A stretch of DNA of 64,000 nucleotides, from positions 744,001-808,000 of the forward strand of contig NZ_RBWU01000001.1 in NCBI RefSeq assembly GCF_003634705.1, written 5' to 3'. The notes under the pieces were generated by a model that saw only the letters and a program-made list of their open reading frames with translations, had not been told where the DNA came from and did no database searches. Positions 1 through 7,969 of this stretch are shown piece by piece; position 1 is the first letter of the stretch; every line of letters starts with the position of its first letter. A program made the translations under genes and the position numbers. Origin of the DNA: Actinomadura pelletieri DSM 43383. Lineage in GTDB: Bacteria > Actinomycetota > Actinomycetes > Streptosporangiales > Streptosporangiaceae.

Positions 1-129
1 AGGGGGCACGTCTCGGGAGGCACCACGGAGTATGTGGGCTGCAAGGACGAGCCGGACGCCCTGGAGGCGTCGAAGAATGATTCCTCAAGTCTAACGGCGG
101 TGGGGTACCGCGTTATGCCCCGTCCCTAA
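1..129 (+). CDS. C-terminal end of an unidentified protein (partial)
   Basis: The window opens inside a frame that stays open for 42 codons and stops with TAA at 127-129. The visible tail has a plausible composition (Gly/Thr, acidic and Lys residues, ending in a VMPRP-like tail) but I recognise no domain. The gene starts left of the window, so nothing about its function can be said. It could also be a chance open frame, although the codon choice looks coding (mostly G or C in third position). Confidence 0.4.
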   Translation, partial: RGHVSGGTTEYVGCKDEPDALEASKNDSSSLTAVGYRVMPRP

Positions 130-163
130 GGGAACATTCCGGATCGTTCGTCACATCGTTGCC

Positions 164-613
164 TCAACAGGCACAGGAGGCGGCGTCGATGGGCACGGTG
201 AGCGGGTCGGGAGAGCGGCGGCTGACGGCCCCGGGAGCGGTTTCCACGGGGAGTCCTTCGCGGGCCCAGTACTCGAATCCGCCGATCATCTCCTTGACCG
301 GGTAGCCGAGCCTGGCGAACTCCAGCGCGGCCTTTGTGGCGCCGTTGCAGGCGGGTCCCCAGCAGTAGACGACCACGGTCGCGCCGGTGGGGACGAGGGA
401 CGCGGCACGTTGCGCGATCTCGGCGGTCGGGAGGTGGAGGGCGCCGGGGATGTGCCCTTGGTCCCAGCTTCGCGTGTTGCGTATGTCGATGACCACGATG
501 TCGTGGCTGTTCATTTGGGTGGCCACGTCGGACACGTCCGTCTCGAACGACAGGCGTGCCGAGAAGTGTCGGATCGCCTCCTCGGGGGAGGCGGCGGGCG
601 GGAAGGCGTTCAT
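164..613 (-). CDS. Rhodanese-like domain protein
   Basis: A single-domain protein of 149 residues. Residues about 25-120 form a rhodanese fold: the conserved IDIR segment near residue 42, a GHIPGA motif near 53-58, and a catalytic loop with Cys84 in VVYCWGPACN. The domain transfers sulfane sulfur or acts as a sulfur-carrier or redox module; the substrate is unknown. The tail ends CAC, and these extra cysteines could hold persulfide or metal. The start ATG has a good ribosome-binding site (AAGGAG). It is divergent from the GlxA-type regulator at 707, which is the obvious candidate regulator. Confidence 0.85.
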   Translation of the reverse strand: MNAFPPAASPEEAIRHFSARLSFETDVSDVATQMNSHDIVVIDIRNTRSWDQGHIPGALHLPTAEIAQRAASLVPTGATVVVYCWGPACNGATKAALEFARLGYPVKEMIGGFEYWAREGLPVETAPGAVSRRSPDPLTVPIDAASCAC

Positions 614-694
614 GGCTTGGCTCCTTGGGTCTGTGTGCCTTCATGCTGCGGGTGGTCGGGTTGTCGCGAAAGTGGCGTGAATGCCTGGTGTCGA

Positions 695-706
695 TAAGAT
701 CTCGCC
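695..706 (+). promoter_or_regulatory. Leaderless promoter (-10) of the GlxA-type regulator
   Basis: TAAGAT at 695-700 is followed by exactly six bases and then the ATG at 707, with no ribosome-binding site between them. TANNNT with 6-7 bases to the start codon is the standard actinobacterial arrangement for leaderless transcripts. The -35 region is not convincing. Confidence 0.5.
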
Positions 707-1693
707 ATGCGGGTCGCTTCGCCGGGGCGGCGGCACACGGTGTCGGTGCTGGCCTTCGACGGCATGGCGCCGTTCGAGCTGGGTGTGGTCGTGGAGATCT
801 TCGGGCTGCCGCGGCCCGAACTGGGCGTCCCCTGGTACGACCTGCGGATCTGCTCGCTGGAGCGCGGTCCGATGCGCACGGTCGGCGGCCTCTCGATGAC
901 CGCCGAACACGGGCTGGACGCGTTCGCGTCCGCGGACACGGTGATGGTCGTCGCCGTTCCCGATGTTCGGGACGATCCCGCGCCCGAGGTCGTCGCCGCG
1001 CTGCGGCGGGCCCGCGCACGCGGCGCCCGGGTCGTGTCGATCTGCTCGGGTGCGTTCGCGCTCGCGGCGGCGGGTCTGCTGGACGGACGCCAGGCCACCA
1101 CCCACTGGCGGTACGCCGACCTGCTGCGGCGCCGGTTCCCGAAGGTGCGGGTGAACCCGGACGTCCTTTACGTGGACGGCGACGACCTGCTCACCGGGGC
1201 CGGGAGCGCCGCCGGGCTCGACCTGTGCCTGCACCTGGTCCGCAAGGACCACGGCGCCCGGGTCGCGAACGCGGTGGCGCGGCGGCTGGTCGTCCCGCCG
1301 CACCGGGAGGGCGGGCAGGCGCAGTTCGTGGAGGCCGCCGTGAACCGCCCGGACGGGGACGGCGACGCGGTCGCGCGCAGCATGGCGTGGGCGCTCGCGC
1401 ATCTCACCGAGCCGATCACGGTCGCGCGGCTGGCCCGGGAGGCATGTCTCGCGCCGCGCACCTACATCCGGCATTTCCGGCGGCAGACGGGGACGAGCCC
1501 GCTCCGCTGGGTCATCGCGCAGCGGATCATGGCGGCATTGCCGTTGCTGGAGGAGGGCGGCATACCGATCGAGCAGGTGGGTGCGGCGGTCGGCTTCGAG
1601 AGTCCGGTGACGTTCCGGCACCATTTCGTCCGGGCGATGAAGACCTCACCGTCCGCCTACCGGCGCACCTTCCACGGGACGACTCCGGGGTGA
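707..1693 (+). CDS. GlxA-family transcriptional regulator (DJ-1/PfpI + AraC HTH)
   Basis: A 328-residue regulator. Residues about 8-180 are a DJ-1/PfpI (class I glutamine-amidotransferase-like) domain with the nucleophile elbow SICSGAF, Cys113. Residues about 222-320 hold two AraC-type helix-turn-helix units, with the typical GFESPVTFRHHF second-helix region near 297-308. Members of this family sense small molecules through the N-terminal domain. The gene looks leaderless and is divergent from the rhodanese gene, which suggests it controls that gene and itself. The target signal is not visible from sequence. Confidence 0.9.
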   Translation: MRVASPGRRHTVSVLAFDGMAPFELGVVVEIFGLPRPELGVPWYDLRICSLERGPMRTVGGLSMTAEHGLDAFASADTVMVVAVPDVRDDPAPEVVAALRRARARGARVVSICSGAFALAAAGLLDGRQATTHWRYADLLRRRFPKVRVNPDVLYVDGDDLLTGAGSAAGLDLCLHLVRKDHGARVANAVARRLVVPPHREGGQAQFVEAAVNRPDGDGDAVARSMAWALAHLTEPITVARLAREACLAPRTYIRHFRRQTGTSPLRWVIAQRIMAALPLLEEGGIPIEQVGAAVGFESPVTFRHHFVRAMKTSPSAYRRTFHGTTPG

Positions 1694-1703
1694 CCAGGCG
1701 CGG

Positions 1704-2210
1704 CTATTGGAGGCTGTCGAGGCCGGTCAGAAGCCTTGCGACGTCCAGGCCGGAGGTCAGGTAGTCGACGAACAGATGGTTGTTCAGGGCCTGTTTCGAC
1801 CGCCGGTACCGGATGAGGAACACCGCGTCGTCGGCCGTGTAACCCGTTCTGATGAGGCTCTGCGCGATGACGAGGCCCGACCGGTTGTAGCCCGAATGGC
1901 AGCGGACGAGCACGCGTCGTCCTTGCGCGACGGCTTCCACGGCGATGTCCGCCAGCCGACACACCGTCTCCAGTTGGGCGGCGGTCAGCGGGGCGTCGGG
2001 TATGTCCTCGTAGTGGTGGTCGACGTGGGGAGGCGGGCCGTGCCCGTCCTGCCGGTGCAGGCTGATGACGGTGTCGAACTCGTCCCGGACGATCACGGGG
2101 GCCCGTTCCCCGGACGCGCCGGTGTAGTGGTGCCCGCCCATCCACAGGCCCGGGACGATCTCGTTCCACGGATGTTCCGCGTCCGGCACTCTCCTGCCCT
2201 TGGTCCGCAT
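1704..2210 (-). CDS. Dual-specificity protein phosphatase family protein
   Basis: A 168-residue cytoplasmic protein with the cysteine-dependent phosphatase loop RCHSGYNRSG: Cys104 and Arg110 give the exact CX5R spacing, followed by Ser111. A general-acid aspartate in the HYEDIPDAP segment (residues about 66-74) is in the expected place upstream. It probably removes phosphate from proteins, but lipid or RNA substrates are possible in this superfamily. It follows the 96-residue gene at 2229 by 18 bases on the same strand, so the two are likely cotranscribed. Confidence 0.85.
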   Translation of the reverse strand: MRTKGRRVPDAEHPWNEIVPGLWMGGHHYTGASGERAPVIVRDEFDTVISLHRQDGHGPPPHVDHHYEDIPDAPLTAAQLETVCRLADIAVEAVAQGRRVLVRCHSGYNRSGLVIAQSLIRTGYTADDAVFLIRYRRSKQALNNHLFVDYLTSGLDVARLLTGLDSLQ

Positions 2211-2228
2211 CGTCTCGGGTCGATCTCC

Positions 2229-2519
2229 CTAGATGGCGACTCGCCCAGCGGCGGACGCGGAGGCCGGGACGGGGGTCTGCCGGTCGATCTCGCGGCTCAG
2301 GACGGTGACCATCGCGTCGAAGGACGCGGCGCCATAGCGGGCATGGACGGCGGGGAAGATGTTCTTACGCGCGGCTTCCTTGAGCATCCAACTCAAGTCC
2401 TGATGCGGGACGCGTAGTCCCTGAGCCAGCCGGTCGTGGGTCTGCCGGGTCACCCGGAGCAGTTCTGGGTGCGCCGCCGACTCGGTGAGGATCATGCGCG
2501 CCGCATCCCTGAGGTCCAT
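2229..2519 (-). CDS. Uncharacterised 96-residue protein upstream of the phosphatase
   Basis: An alpha-helical-looking soluble protein with no motif I recognise. The N-terminal 60 residues are rich in Arg, Leu and Glu, and the C-terminus is Ala/Pro-rich. It is the first gene of a two-gene minus-strand unit with the dual-specificity phosphatase 18 bases downstream. That gives only a weak hint that it could be the partner or substrate of the phosphatase. Confidence 0.65.
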   Translation of the reverse strand: MDLRDAARMILTESAAHPELLRVTRQTHDRLAQGLRVPHQDLSWMLKEAARKNIFPAVHARYGAASFDAMVTVLSREIDRQTPVPASASAAGRVAI

Positions 2520-2858
2520 TCCGAGAGTTTAGATCAACAAGTTCGACCGGGCGGGTAGATGTGGCACGCTGTCATGACAACACGGAGAGCTTATGAACAG
2601 TTACACTCTGTGCTGTGCAGCGGGTGACAGGCGGATTCGGCGGCGCGTTGACTTTGCAATTTCTGCCCAATTTGTCGGGTCTGTCCAGGTCGGCCGAATC
2701 TGATTCTTCCTGCGTGCCGAAAGCCTGGTTACCATCGCGCTGCCAGCACGCTCGACGCCGGTACGAGCGATGTCGGTACCCGGGGGGACCGAAATACCGC
2801 CATTGCCGATCCGCCTCGCTCCCACCCGCCACCCGAGTTCACTGAGAGGACCCCCGCC
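2520..2858. other. Divergent intergenic region without a gene
   Basis: This 339-base gap separates the minus-strand phosphatase operon from the plus-strand protease gene. It is less GC-rich than its surroundings near 2520-2720, as expected of promoters, but I can fix no hexamers with confidence. GAGAGGACCC at 2844-2853 supplies a weak ribosome-binding site for the protease. Confidence 0.4.
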
Positions 2859-3734
2859 ATGCAACGACGCATTATCGGCGCACTCGCCGCAGCGTTCCTC
2901 GGTGCCGCGACCCTGACCGCCGGTACGTCGTCCGTCGCGCTCGCCGCCCCGGCGCCCGGACCGGCGCCCGCACCCGCGTCCGCGACCGCGCCACGGCCTG
3001 TCAAGGCTCCCAACTTCACTTCGATCATCGCGCTCAGCAACTGTTCCGGCTCGCTGGTGCGCGTTCCCGGTGCGGCCGACACCGATCCCGCGCTCGTGCT
3101 CACCAACGGGCACTGCATCGACGGCGGAATGCCCTCCGCCGGTCAGGTCATCAAGAACCAGTCGTCCAGCCGGTCGTTCACGTTGCTGAACTCCAGCGGC
3201 GGGAACCTCGGCACTCTGCGCGCGACGTCGCTGCTGTACGCGACGATGACCGACACCGACGCGGCCCTGTACAAGCTGAGCAGCACCTACGCCGACATCC
3301 AGCGGCAGTACAGCACCCCCGCCCTGGAGATGGTGCTGTCGCGTCCGTCGTCCGGTGGCACTCTGCATGTGGTCTCCGGTTACTGGAAGCGCATCTACAC
3401 CTGCAGGCTCGACGGCTTCGCCTACCGCATTCGTGAGGCCAACTGGACGTGGAAGGACTCCCTGCGTTACACGCGCGAGTGCAACGTCATCGGTGGGACG
3501 TCCGGTTCCCCGGCCATCGACGACGCGTCCGGCAAGGTCATCGGTGTCAACAACACCATCAACGAGAGCGGTGGCCGCTGCACCATGAACAACCCCTGTG
3601 AGGTGGACGAGCAGGGTCAGGTCACGGTCCGCCGCCAGATCGGTTACGCCCAGCAGACCTACACGCTGGCCAACTGCATCGCGCCCGGCACCCGTCTCGA
3701 CATGAACCGTCCGGGCTGCACCGCCCCCCGGTAA
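2859..3734 (+). CDS. Secreted trypsin-like serine protease
   Basis: A 291-residue exported protein. Residues 1-30 form a signal peptide (RR, then a hydrophobic core, then an ALAAPA-type cleavage site), followed by a short Pro/Ala spacer. The catalytic triad of the chymotrypsin fold is visible: His85 in LTNGHC, Asp134 in DTDAAL and Ser217 in GGTSGSP. Several cysteines are spaced as in disulfide-stabilised extracellular proteases (Cys62, Cys86, Cys182, Cys208, Cys241). It probably acts outside the cell. A strong hairpin follows, so it is likely monocistronic. Confidence 0.9.
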   Translation: MQRRIIGALAAAFLGAATLTAGTSSVALAAPAPGPAPAPASATAPRPVKAPNFTSIIALSNCSGSLVRVPGAADTDPALVLTNGHCIDGGMPSAGQVIKNQSSSRSFTLLNSSGGNLGTLRATSLLYATMTDTDAALYKLSSTYADIQRQYSTPALEMVLSRPSSGGTLHVVSGYWKRIYTCRLDGFAYRIREANWTWKDSLRYTRECNVIGGTSGSPAIDDASGKVIGVNNTINESGGRCTMNNPCEVDEQGQVTVRRQIGYAQQTYTLANCIAPGTRLDMNRPGCTAPR

Positions 3735-3758
3735 CCCTCGGCGAAGTCTCCGAGGACC

Positions 3759-3790
3759 AGAGCCCGCGGCCCGCACCGGCCGCGGGCTCT
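3759..3790 (+). terminator. Hairpin terminator after the protease gene
   Basis: Perfect 13-bp arms (3759-3771 and 3778-3790, beginning AGAGCCCGCGG) with a six-base loop, 25 bases after the protease stop. There is only a weak T run (CTCTTGCTGT). It also insulates the cyd operon downstream. Confidence 0.75.
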
Positions 3791-3820
3791 TGCTGTGAGC
3801 GGGGTAACGACGCGAGGTAG

Positions 3821-3871
3821 TACTACAGCCCGTAGTATGTCTCACAGGTCGTAGTACTACAGCTTGTAGTA
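3821..3871 (+). promoter_or_regulatory. Two dyad operators upstream of cydA
   Basis: Two copies of a 17-base dyad lie in the cydA promoter region: TACTACA-GCC-CGTAGTA (3821-3837, one mismatch between arms) and TACTACA-GCT-TGTAGTA (3855-3871, perfect). Their centres are 34 bases apart, about three helical turns, so two dimers could bind one face. The form TACTACA-N-TGTAGTA resembles operators of BlaI/MecI/CopY-family repressors and not the Rex site usual for actinobacterial cyd genes; that assignment is inference. Confidence 0.7.
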
Positions 3872-3894
3872 GATAGCCGGAGAGGCCCGCGCCC

Positions 3895-5313
3895 ATGGAC
3901 ACGGTCGACATCGCACGGTGGCAGTTCGGGATCACCACCGTGTACCACTTCCTGTTCGTCCCACTGACGATCGGACTGTCCGCGCTGGTCGCGGGGCTGG
4001 AGACGGCCTGGCTGCGAACGGGCAAGACGGCCTACCTGCGCGCCACCAAGTTCTGGGGCAAGCTCTTCCTGATCAACTTCGCGATGGGGATCGTCACCGG
4101 AATCGTGCAGGAGTTCCAGTTCGGCATGAACTGGAGTGACTACTCCCGGTTCGTCGGCGACATCTTCGGGGCCCCGCTGGCCATCGAGGGCCTGCTCGCG
4201 TTCTTCGTCGAATCGACGTTCCTCGGGCTGTGGATCTTCGGCTGGGACAGGCTGCCGAAGAAGATCCACCTGGCCTGCATCTGGCTCGTCGCCATCGGCA
4301 CACAGTTGTCGGCGTTCTTCATCCTCTCCGCGAACTCGTGGATGCAGCACCCCGTCGGCTACCGCATCGACGAGGAGACCGGACGGGCCGTCCTCACCGA
4401 CTTCTGGGCCGTCCTGACCAACTCCACCCATCTTGTCGCGTTCCCGCACACGATCACGGCGGCGTTCGTCACCGGCGGCCTGTTCATGGCGGGCGTCAGC
4501 GCCTGGCATCTCGCCCGCCGCAAGAACGTCGAGGTCTTCCGGCCGTCGCTGCGGCTGGCCCTCGCCGTCACGGCCGTCGCGTCCATCGGCGTCGCCGTCA
4601 CCGGCGACCTCCAGGGCAAGGTCATGACGGAGCAGCAGCCGATGAAGATGGCCGCCGCCGAGGCGATCTACGAGACCGAGCGGCCCGCCGGGCTCTCCAT
4701 CCTCACGGTCGGCACGCTCGACGGCGACGAGGAACTGTTCGGGATCAAGCTGCCGCGCGTGCTGTCGTTCCTCTCCACCGGCAGCCTCGACGGGGAGGTC
4801 GAGGGCATCAACGACGTCCAGGCCGCCCAGGAGGCCCGGTACGGGCCAGGCGACTACCGACCGTTCGTCCCCGCCATCTACTGGAACTTCCGGCTCATGG
4901 TCGGTGTCGGGATGATCACCGCGCTGCTCTCGCTGGCCGGGCTGTGGCTGCTGCGGCGCGGGCGCCTGCCGTCCAATCCCTGGGTGTACCGGATCGGGAT
5001 GGCGTCGCTGGCGCTCCCCTTCATCGGCAACTCCGCCGGATGGATCTTCACCGAGATGGGACGCCAGCCCTGGTCGGTGTACGGCGTGATGAAGACGTCG
5101 GAGAGCGTGTCACCCGGTGTGACGGCCACCTCGATGCTCATCTCCGTCATCTCGCTGACCGCGCTGTACGCCGTCCTCGCCGTCATCGAGGCGGGGCTGA
5201 TGCTCAAGTACGCCAAGGCCGGACCGCCGTCGGAGGACGAGGTGCTGCCGCCCCCGCCCGACGATGACGACCCCGACCGCGACTCCGAGCGCTCGCTCGC
5301 GTTCGCCTACTGA
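3895..5313 (+). CDS. cydA: Cytochrome bd quinol oxidase subunit I
   Basis: A 472-residue, multi-span membrane protein that oxidises quinol and carries haems b558, b595 and d. The N-terminal haem ligand His18 lies in a YHFLFVPLT segment. The quinol loop contains the conserved EQQPMKMAAAE stretch, and the GRQPW motif near residue 385 is intact. The quinol loop is short (S-type), as in most non-enterobacterial enzymes. The C-terminus is a Pro/Asp-rich cytoplasmic tail. The start has GGAGAGG upstream. It is first in cydA-cydB-cydD-cydC and sits behind paired dyad operators. Confidence 0.97.
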   Translation: MDTVDIARWQFGITTVYHFLFVPLTIGLSALVAGLETAWLRTGKTAYLRATKFWGKLFLINFAMGIVTGIVQEFQFGMNWSDYSRFVGDIFGAPLAIEGLLAFFVESTFLGLWIFGWDRLPKKIHLACIWLVAIGTQLSAFFILSANSWMQHPVGYRIDEETGRAVLTDFWAVLTNSTHLVAFPHTITAAFVTGGLFMAGVSAWHLARRKNVEVFRPSLRLALAVTAVASIGVAVTGDLQGKVMTEQQPMKMAAAEAIYETERPAGLSILTVGTLDGDEELFGIKLPRVLSFLSTGSLDGEVEGINDVQAAQEARYGPGDYRPFVPAIYWNFRLMVGVGMITALLSLAGLWLLRRGRLPSNPWVYRIGMASLALPFIGNSAGWIFTEMGRQPWSVYGVMKTSESVSPGVTATSMLISVISLTALYAVLAVIEAGLMLKYAKAGPPSEDEVLPPPPDDDDPDRDSERSLAFAY

Positions 5314-5327
5314 GAGGGCGCCCGGTC

Positions 5328-6344
5328 ATGGAACTCACCACCGTCTGGTTCATCGTCATCGCGTTCCTGTGGACGAGCTACTTCTTCCTGGAGGGCTTCG
5401 ACTTCGGCGTCGGGATGCTGCTGCCCGTCCTCGGCCGCAGCAACGTCGAACGCCGCGTCGTCATCAACACCATCGGGCCCGTCTGGGACGCCAACGAGGT
5501 CTGGTTCATCGTCGCCGGGGCCTCGATCTTCGCCGCGTTCCCCGAGTGGTACGCCACCCTGTTCAGCGGCTTCTACCTGCCGCTGCTCGCGATCCTGCTC
5601 GCGTTGATCATCCGTGGGGTCGCGTTCGAGTACCGGGGCAAGCGGGACGACGCGCGGTGGCGGTCCCGCTGGGACAAGGCGATCTTCTGGGGCAGCCTCG
5701 TGCCCGCGTTCCTGTGGGGCGTCGTGTTCGCGAACATCGTGCGCGGTGTGCCGCTGGACGCCGACCACGAGTTCGCCGGGACGCTCGGCGATCTCCTCAC
5801 CCCGTACGCGCTGCTCGGCGGGCTCACCACGATGATCCTGTTCGTCCTGCACGGGGCGGTGTTCCTCGCGCTCAAGACCACCGGGGACATCCGGGCGCGG
5901 GCCCGGTTCGTCGCGGGCGTCGCCGCGATCGGGGCCATCGCCGCCGGTGGCAGCTTCCTGCTGATCACCCAGGTGAAGCATGGCGAGCCCGTGACCTGGC
6001 TGACCGCCGCGGGGGCCGCCGCCGGGCTGGTCCTCGCCGCCGGGGCGATCCGGCGGGGCCGTGAGGGGTGGGCGTTCATCGGGACGGGCGCCGCGATCGT
6101 CCTCGCCGTCGCGACCCTGTTCGTCGCGCTGTTCCCGGACGTCCTGCCGTCCACCCTCGCCGAGGCGAACAGCCTGACCACCGACAACGCGTCCTCCACC
6201 CCCTACACGCTCAAGATCATGACGTGGACTGCCGCGGTGTTCACCCCGATCGTGCTGGTCTACCAGGGCTGGACGTACTGGGTGTTCCGGAAGCGGATCG
6301 GCACCGCCCAGATCCCCCGACCGAAGAACGAGCCGGTGCGATGA
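5328..6344 (+). CDS. cydB: Cytochrome bd quinol oxidase subunit II
   Basis: A 338-residue polytopic membrane protein and partner of CydA. It shows the CydB N-terminal pattern with LEGFDFGVGMLLP near residues 22-34, the GPVWDANEVW motif near 48-57, and about eight to nine hydrophobic segments. It starts 14 bases after cydA, and its stop codon overlaps the cydD start (ATGA), which points to translational coupling. Confidence 0.97.
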   Translation: MELTTVWFIVIAFLWTSYFFLEGFDFGVGMLLPVLGRSNVERRVVINTIGPVWDANEVWFIVAGASIFAAFPEWYATLFSGFYLPLLAILLALIIRGVAFEYRGKRDDARWRSRWDKAIFWGSLVPAFLWGVVFANIVRGVPLDADHEFAGTLGDLLTPYALLGGLTTMILFVLHGAVFLALKTTGDIRARARFVAGVAAIGAIAAGGSFLLITQVKHGEPVTWLTAAGAAAGLVLAAGAIRRGREGWAFIGTGAAIVLAVATLFVALFPDVLPSTLAEANSLTTDNASSTPYTLKIMTWTAAVFTPIVLVYQGWTYWVFRKRIGTAQIPRPKNEPVR

Positions 6345-7969
6345 AACCCCTCGACTCCAGGCTGCTGAAGCACGCCAGGACGACCCGCATCTTCCTGGTC
6401 GCGTCCGTCGTGCTCGGCACCGCCACCGCCGGGCTGATCATCGCGCAGGCCACCCTGCTCGCCGACATGATCACCCGGGCGTTCCTCGGCGGCGCCACGC
6501 TCGGCGACCTGCGCACGCCGCTGCTCCTGCTGCTCGCCGTCGTCCTCGGCCGGACGCTCGTCGCCTGGCTCCAGGAGGTCGCGGCGCACCGCTCGTCCGC
6601 CGCCGTGAAATCGCAACTGCGCGGCAGGCTGCTCGCGCACGCGCTGCGGCTCGGCCCCCGCTGGCTGTCCGGCGAGCGCAGCGGCGAACTCGCCACCCTC
6701 GCCACGCGCGGGATCGACGCGCTGGACGACTACTTCTCCCGTTACCTGCCGCAGCTCGTCCTCGCGGTGATCGTCCCGGTGGCGGTCGGGACGCGGATCC
6801 TGCTCGGCGACTGGTTGTCCGCCGTGACGATCGCCGCAACGCTGCCGCTCATCCCCGTCTTCGCGATCCTGGTCGGGCTCACCACCCAGCGGAAGATGGA
6901 CCGGCAGTGGCGCACGCTGTCCGTCCTGTCCGCGCACTTCCTGGACGTCGTCGCCGGGCTGCCCACACTGAAGATCTTCGGTCGTGCCCGCGCCCAGGCG
7001 GACAAGATCCGCGAGGTCACCGACCGGTACCGCCGGGCGACGATGTCGACCCTGCGCATCGCGTTCCTGTCGGCGCTCGTCCTGGAACTGCTGTCGACGC
7101 TCTCCGTCGCGCTGGTCGCCGTGTCCATCGGCCTGCGTCTCGTCGAGGGCGGGCTCGGGCTGGAGACCGCGCTGCTCGTCCTGATCCTGGCGCCGGAGGC
7201 GTACCTTCCGCTGCGGCAGGTCGGCGCGCAGTACCACGCCAGCGTCGAGGGCCTCACCGCCGCCGGACGGATCTTCGAGGTGATCGAGACGCCCGCCCCG
7301 CCCACCGGAACGCGCACCGACATCCCGGCGAACCCCACCATCCGCCTCGACGCCGTCACCGTCGCCTACGAGGGACGCGACACGCCCGCGCTCGACGGGT
7401 TCTCCCTCACCGTCCACCCCGGCGAGACGGTCGCGCTCACCGGCCCGAGCGGCGCGGGCAAGTCGACCGTGCTCGCCGCGCTGCTGGGGTTCGTCCGGCC
7501 CGACTCCGGTCGCGTCCTCGTCGACTGGGACGACCTCGTCGACCTCGACCCCGACGCCTGGCGCGCCCGGATCGCCTGGGTGCCGCAGCGGCCGCACCTC
7601 TTCGCCGGGACGGTCGCGACGAACATCCGCCTGGGCCGCCCCGACGCGAGCGACGCGGACGTCCGGGAGGCCGCACGAGCCGCCAACGCACTGGAGTTCC
7701 TCGACGCCCCGCTCGGCGAACGCGGCCTCGGCCTGTCCGCCGGGCAGCGGCAGCGGGTCGCGCTGGCCCGCGCGTTCCTCCGCGACGCGCCGCTCCTGCT
7801 CCTGGACGAACCGACCTCGAACCTCGACGCGGAGAGCGAGGCCGCCGTCATCGACGCCGTCCGCAGACTCGCCATCGGTCGCACCGTCGTCCTGGCCGCC
7901 CACCGTCCCGCCCTGGCGGCCCTCGCCGACCGTGTCGTGCCCCTCGAACCCGCGGCGGTGACGGCATGA
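6341..7969 (+). CDS. cydD: Thiol-reductant ABC exporter subunit CydD
   Basis: A 542-residue half-transporter: six membrane segments (about 1-310) and a C-terminal ATPase with Walker A GPSGAGKS, signature LSAGQRQR and Walker B LLLLDEPT. CydDC exports glutathione/cysteine-type thiols and is needed for haem d assembly of cytochrome bd. The start at 6341 overlaps the cydB stop and begins MKPLDSR; a much longer in-frame extension lies inside cydB and is rejected. The stop overlaps the cydC start. Confidence 0.93.
   Translation: MKPLDSRLLKHARTTRIFLVASVVLGTATAGLIIAQATLLADMITRAFLGGATLGDLRTPLLLLLAVVLGRTLVAWLQEVAAHRSSAAVKSQLRGRLLAHALRLGPRWLSGERSGELATLATRGIDALDDYFSRYLPQLVLAVIVPVAVGTRILLGDWLSAVTIAATLPLIPVFAILVGLTTQRKMDRQWRTLSVLSAHFLDVVAGLPTLKIFGRARAQADKIREVTDRYRRATMSTLRIAFLSALVLELLSTLSVALVAVSIGLRLVEGGLGLETALLVLILAPEAYLPLRQVGAQYHASVEGLTAAGRIFEVIETPAPPTGTRTDIPANPTIRLDAVTVAYEGRDTPALDGFSLTVHPGETVALTGPSGAGKSTVLAALLGFVRPDSGRVLVDWDDLVDLDPDAWRARIAWVPQRPHLFAGTVATNIRLGRPDASDADVREAARAANALEFLDAPLGERGLGLSAGQRQRVALARAFLRDAPLLLLDEPTSNLDAESEAAVIDAVRRLAIGRTVVLAAHRPALAALADRVVPLEPAAVTA

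Noticed and set aside
6068..6340. N-terminal extension of cydD
   Set aside because: It lies entirely inside cydB; homology to CydD begins at MKPLDSR, and the ATGA overlap gives a coupled start at 6341.
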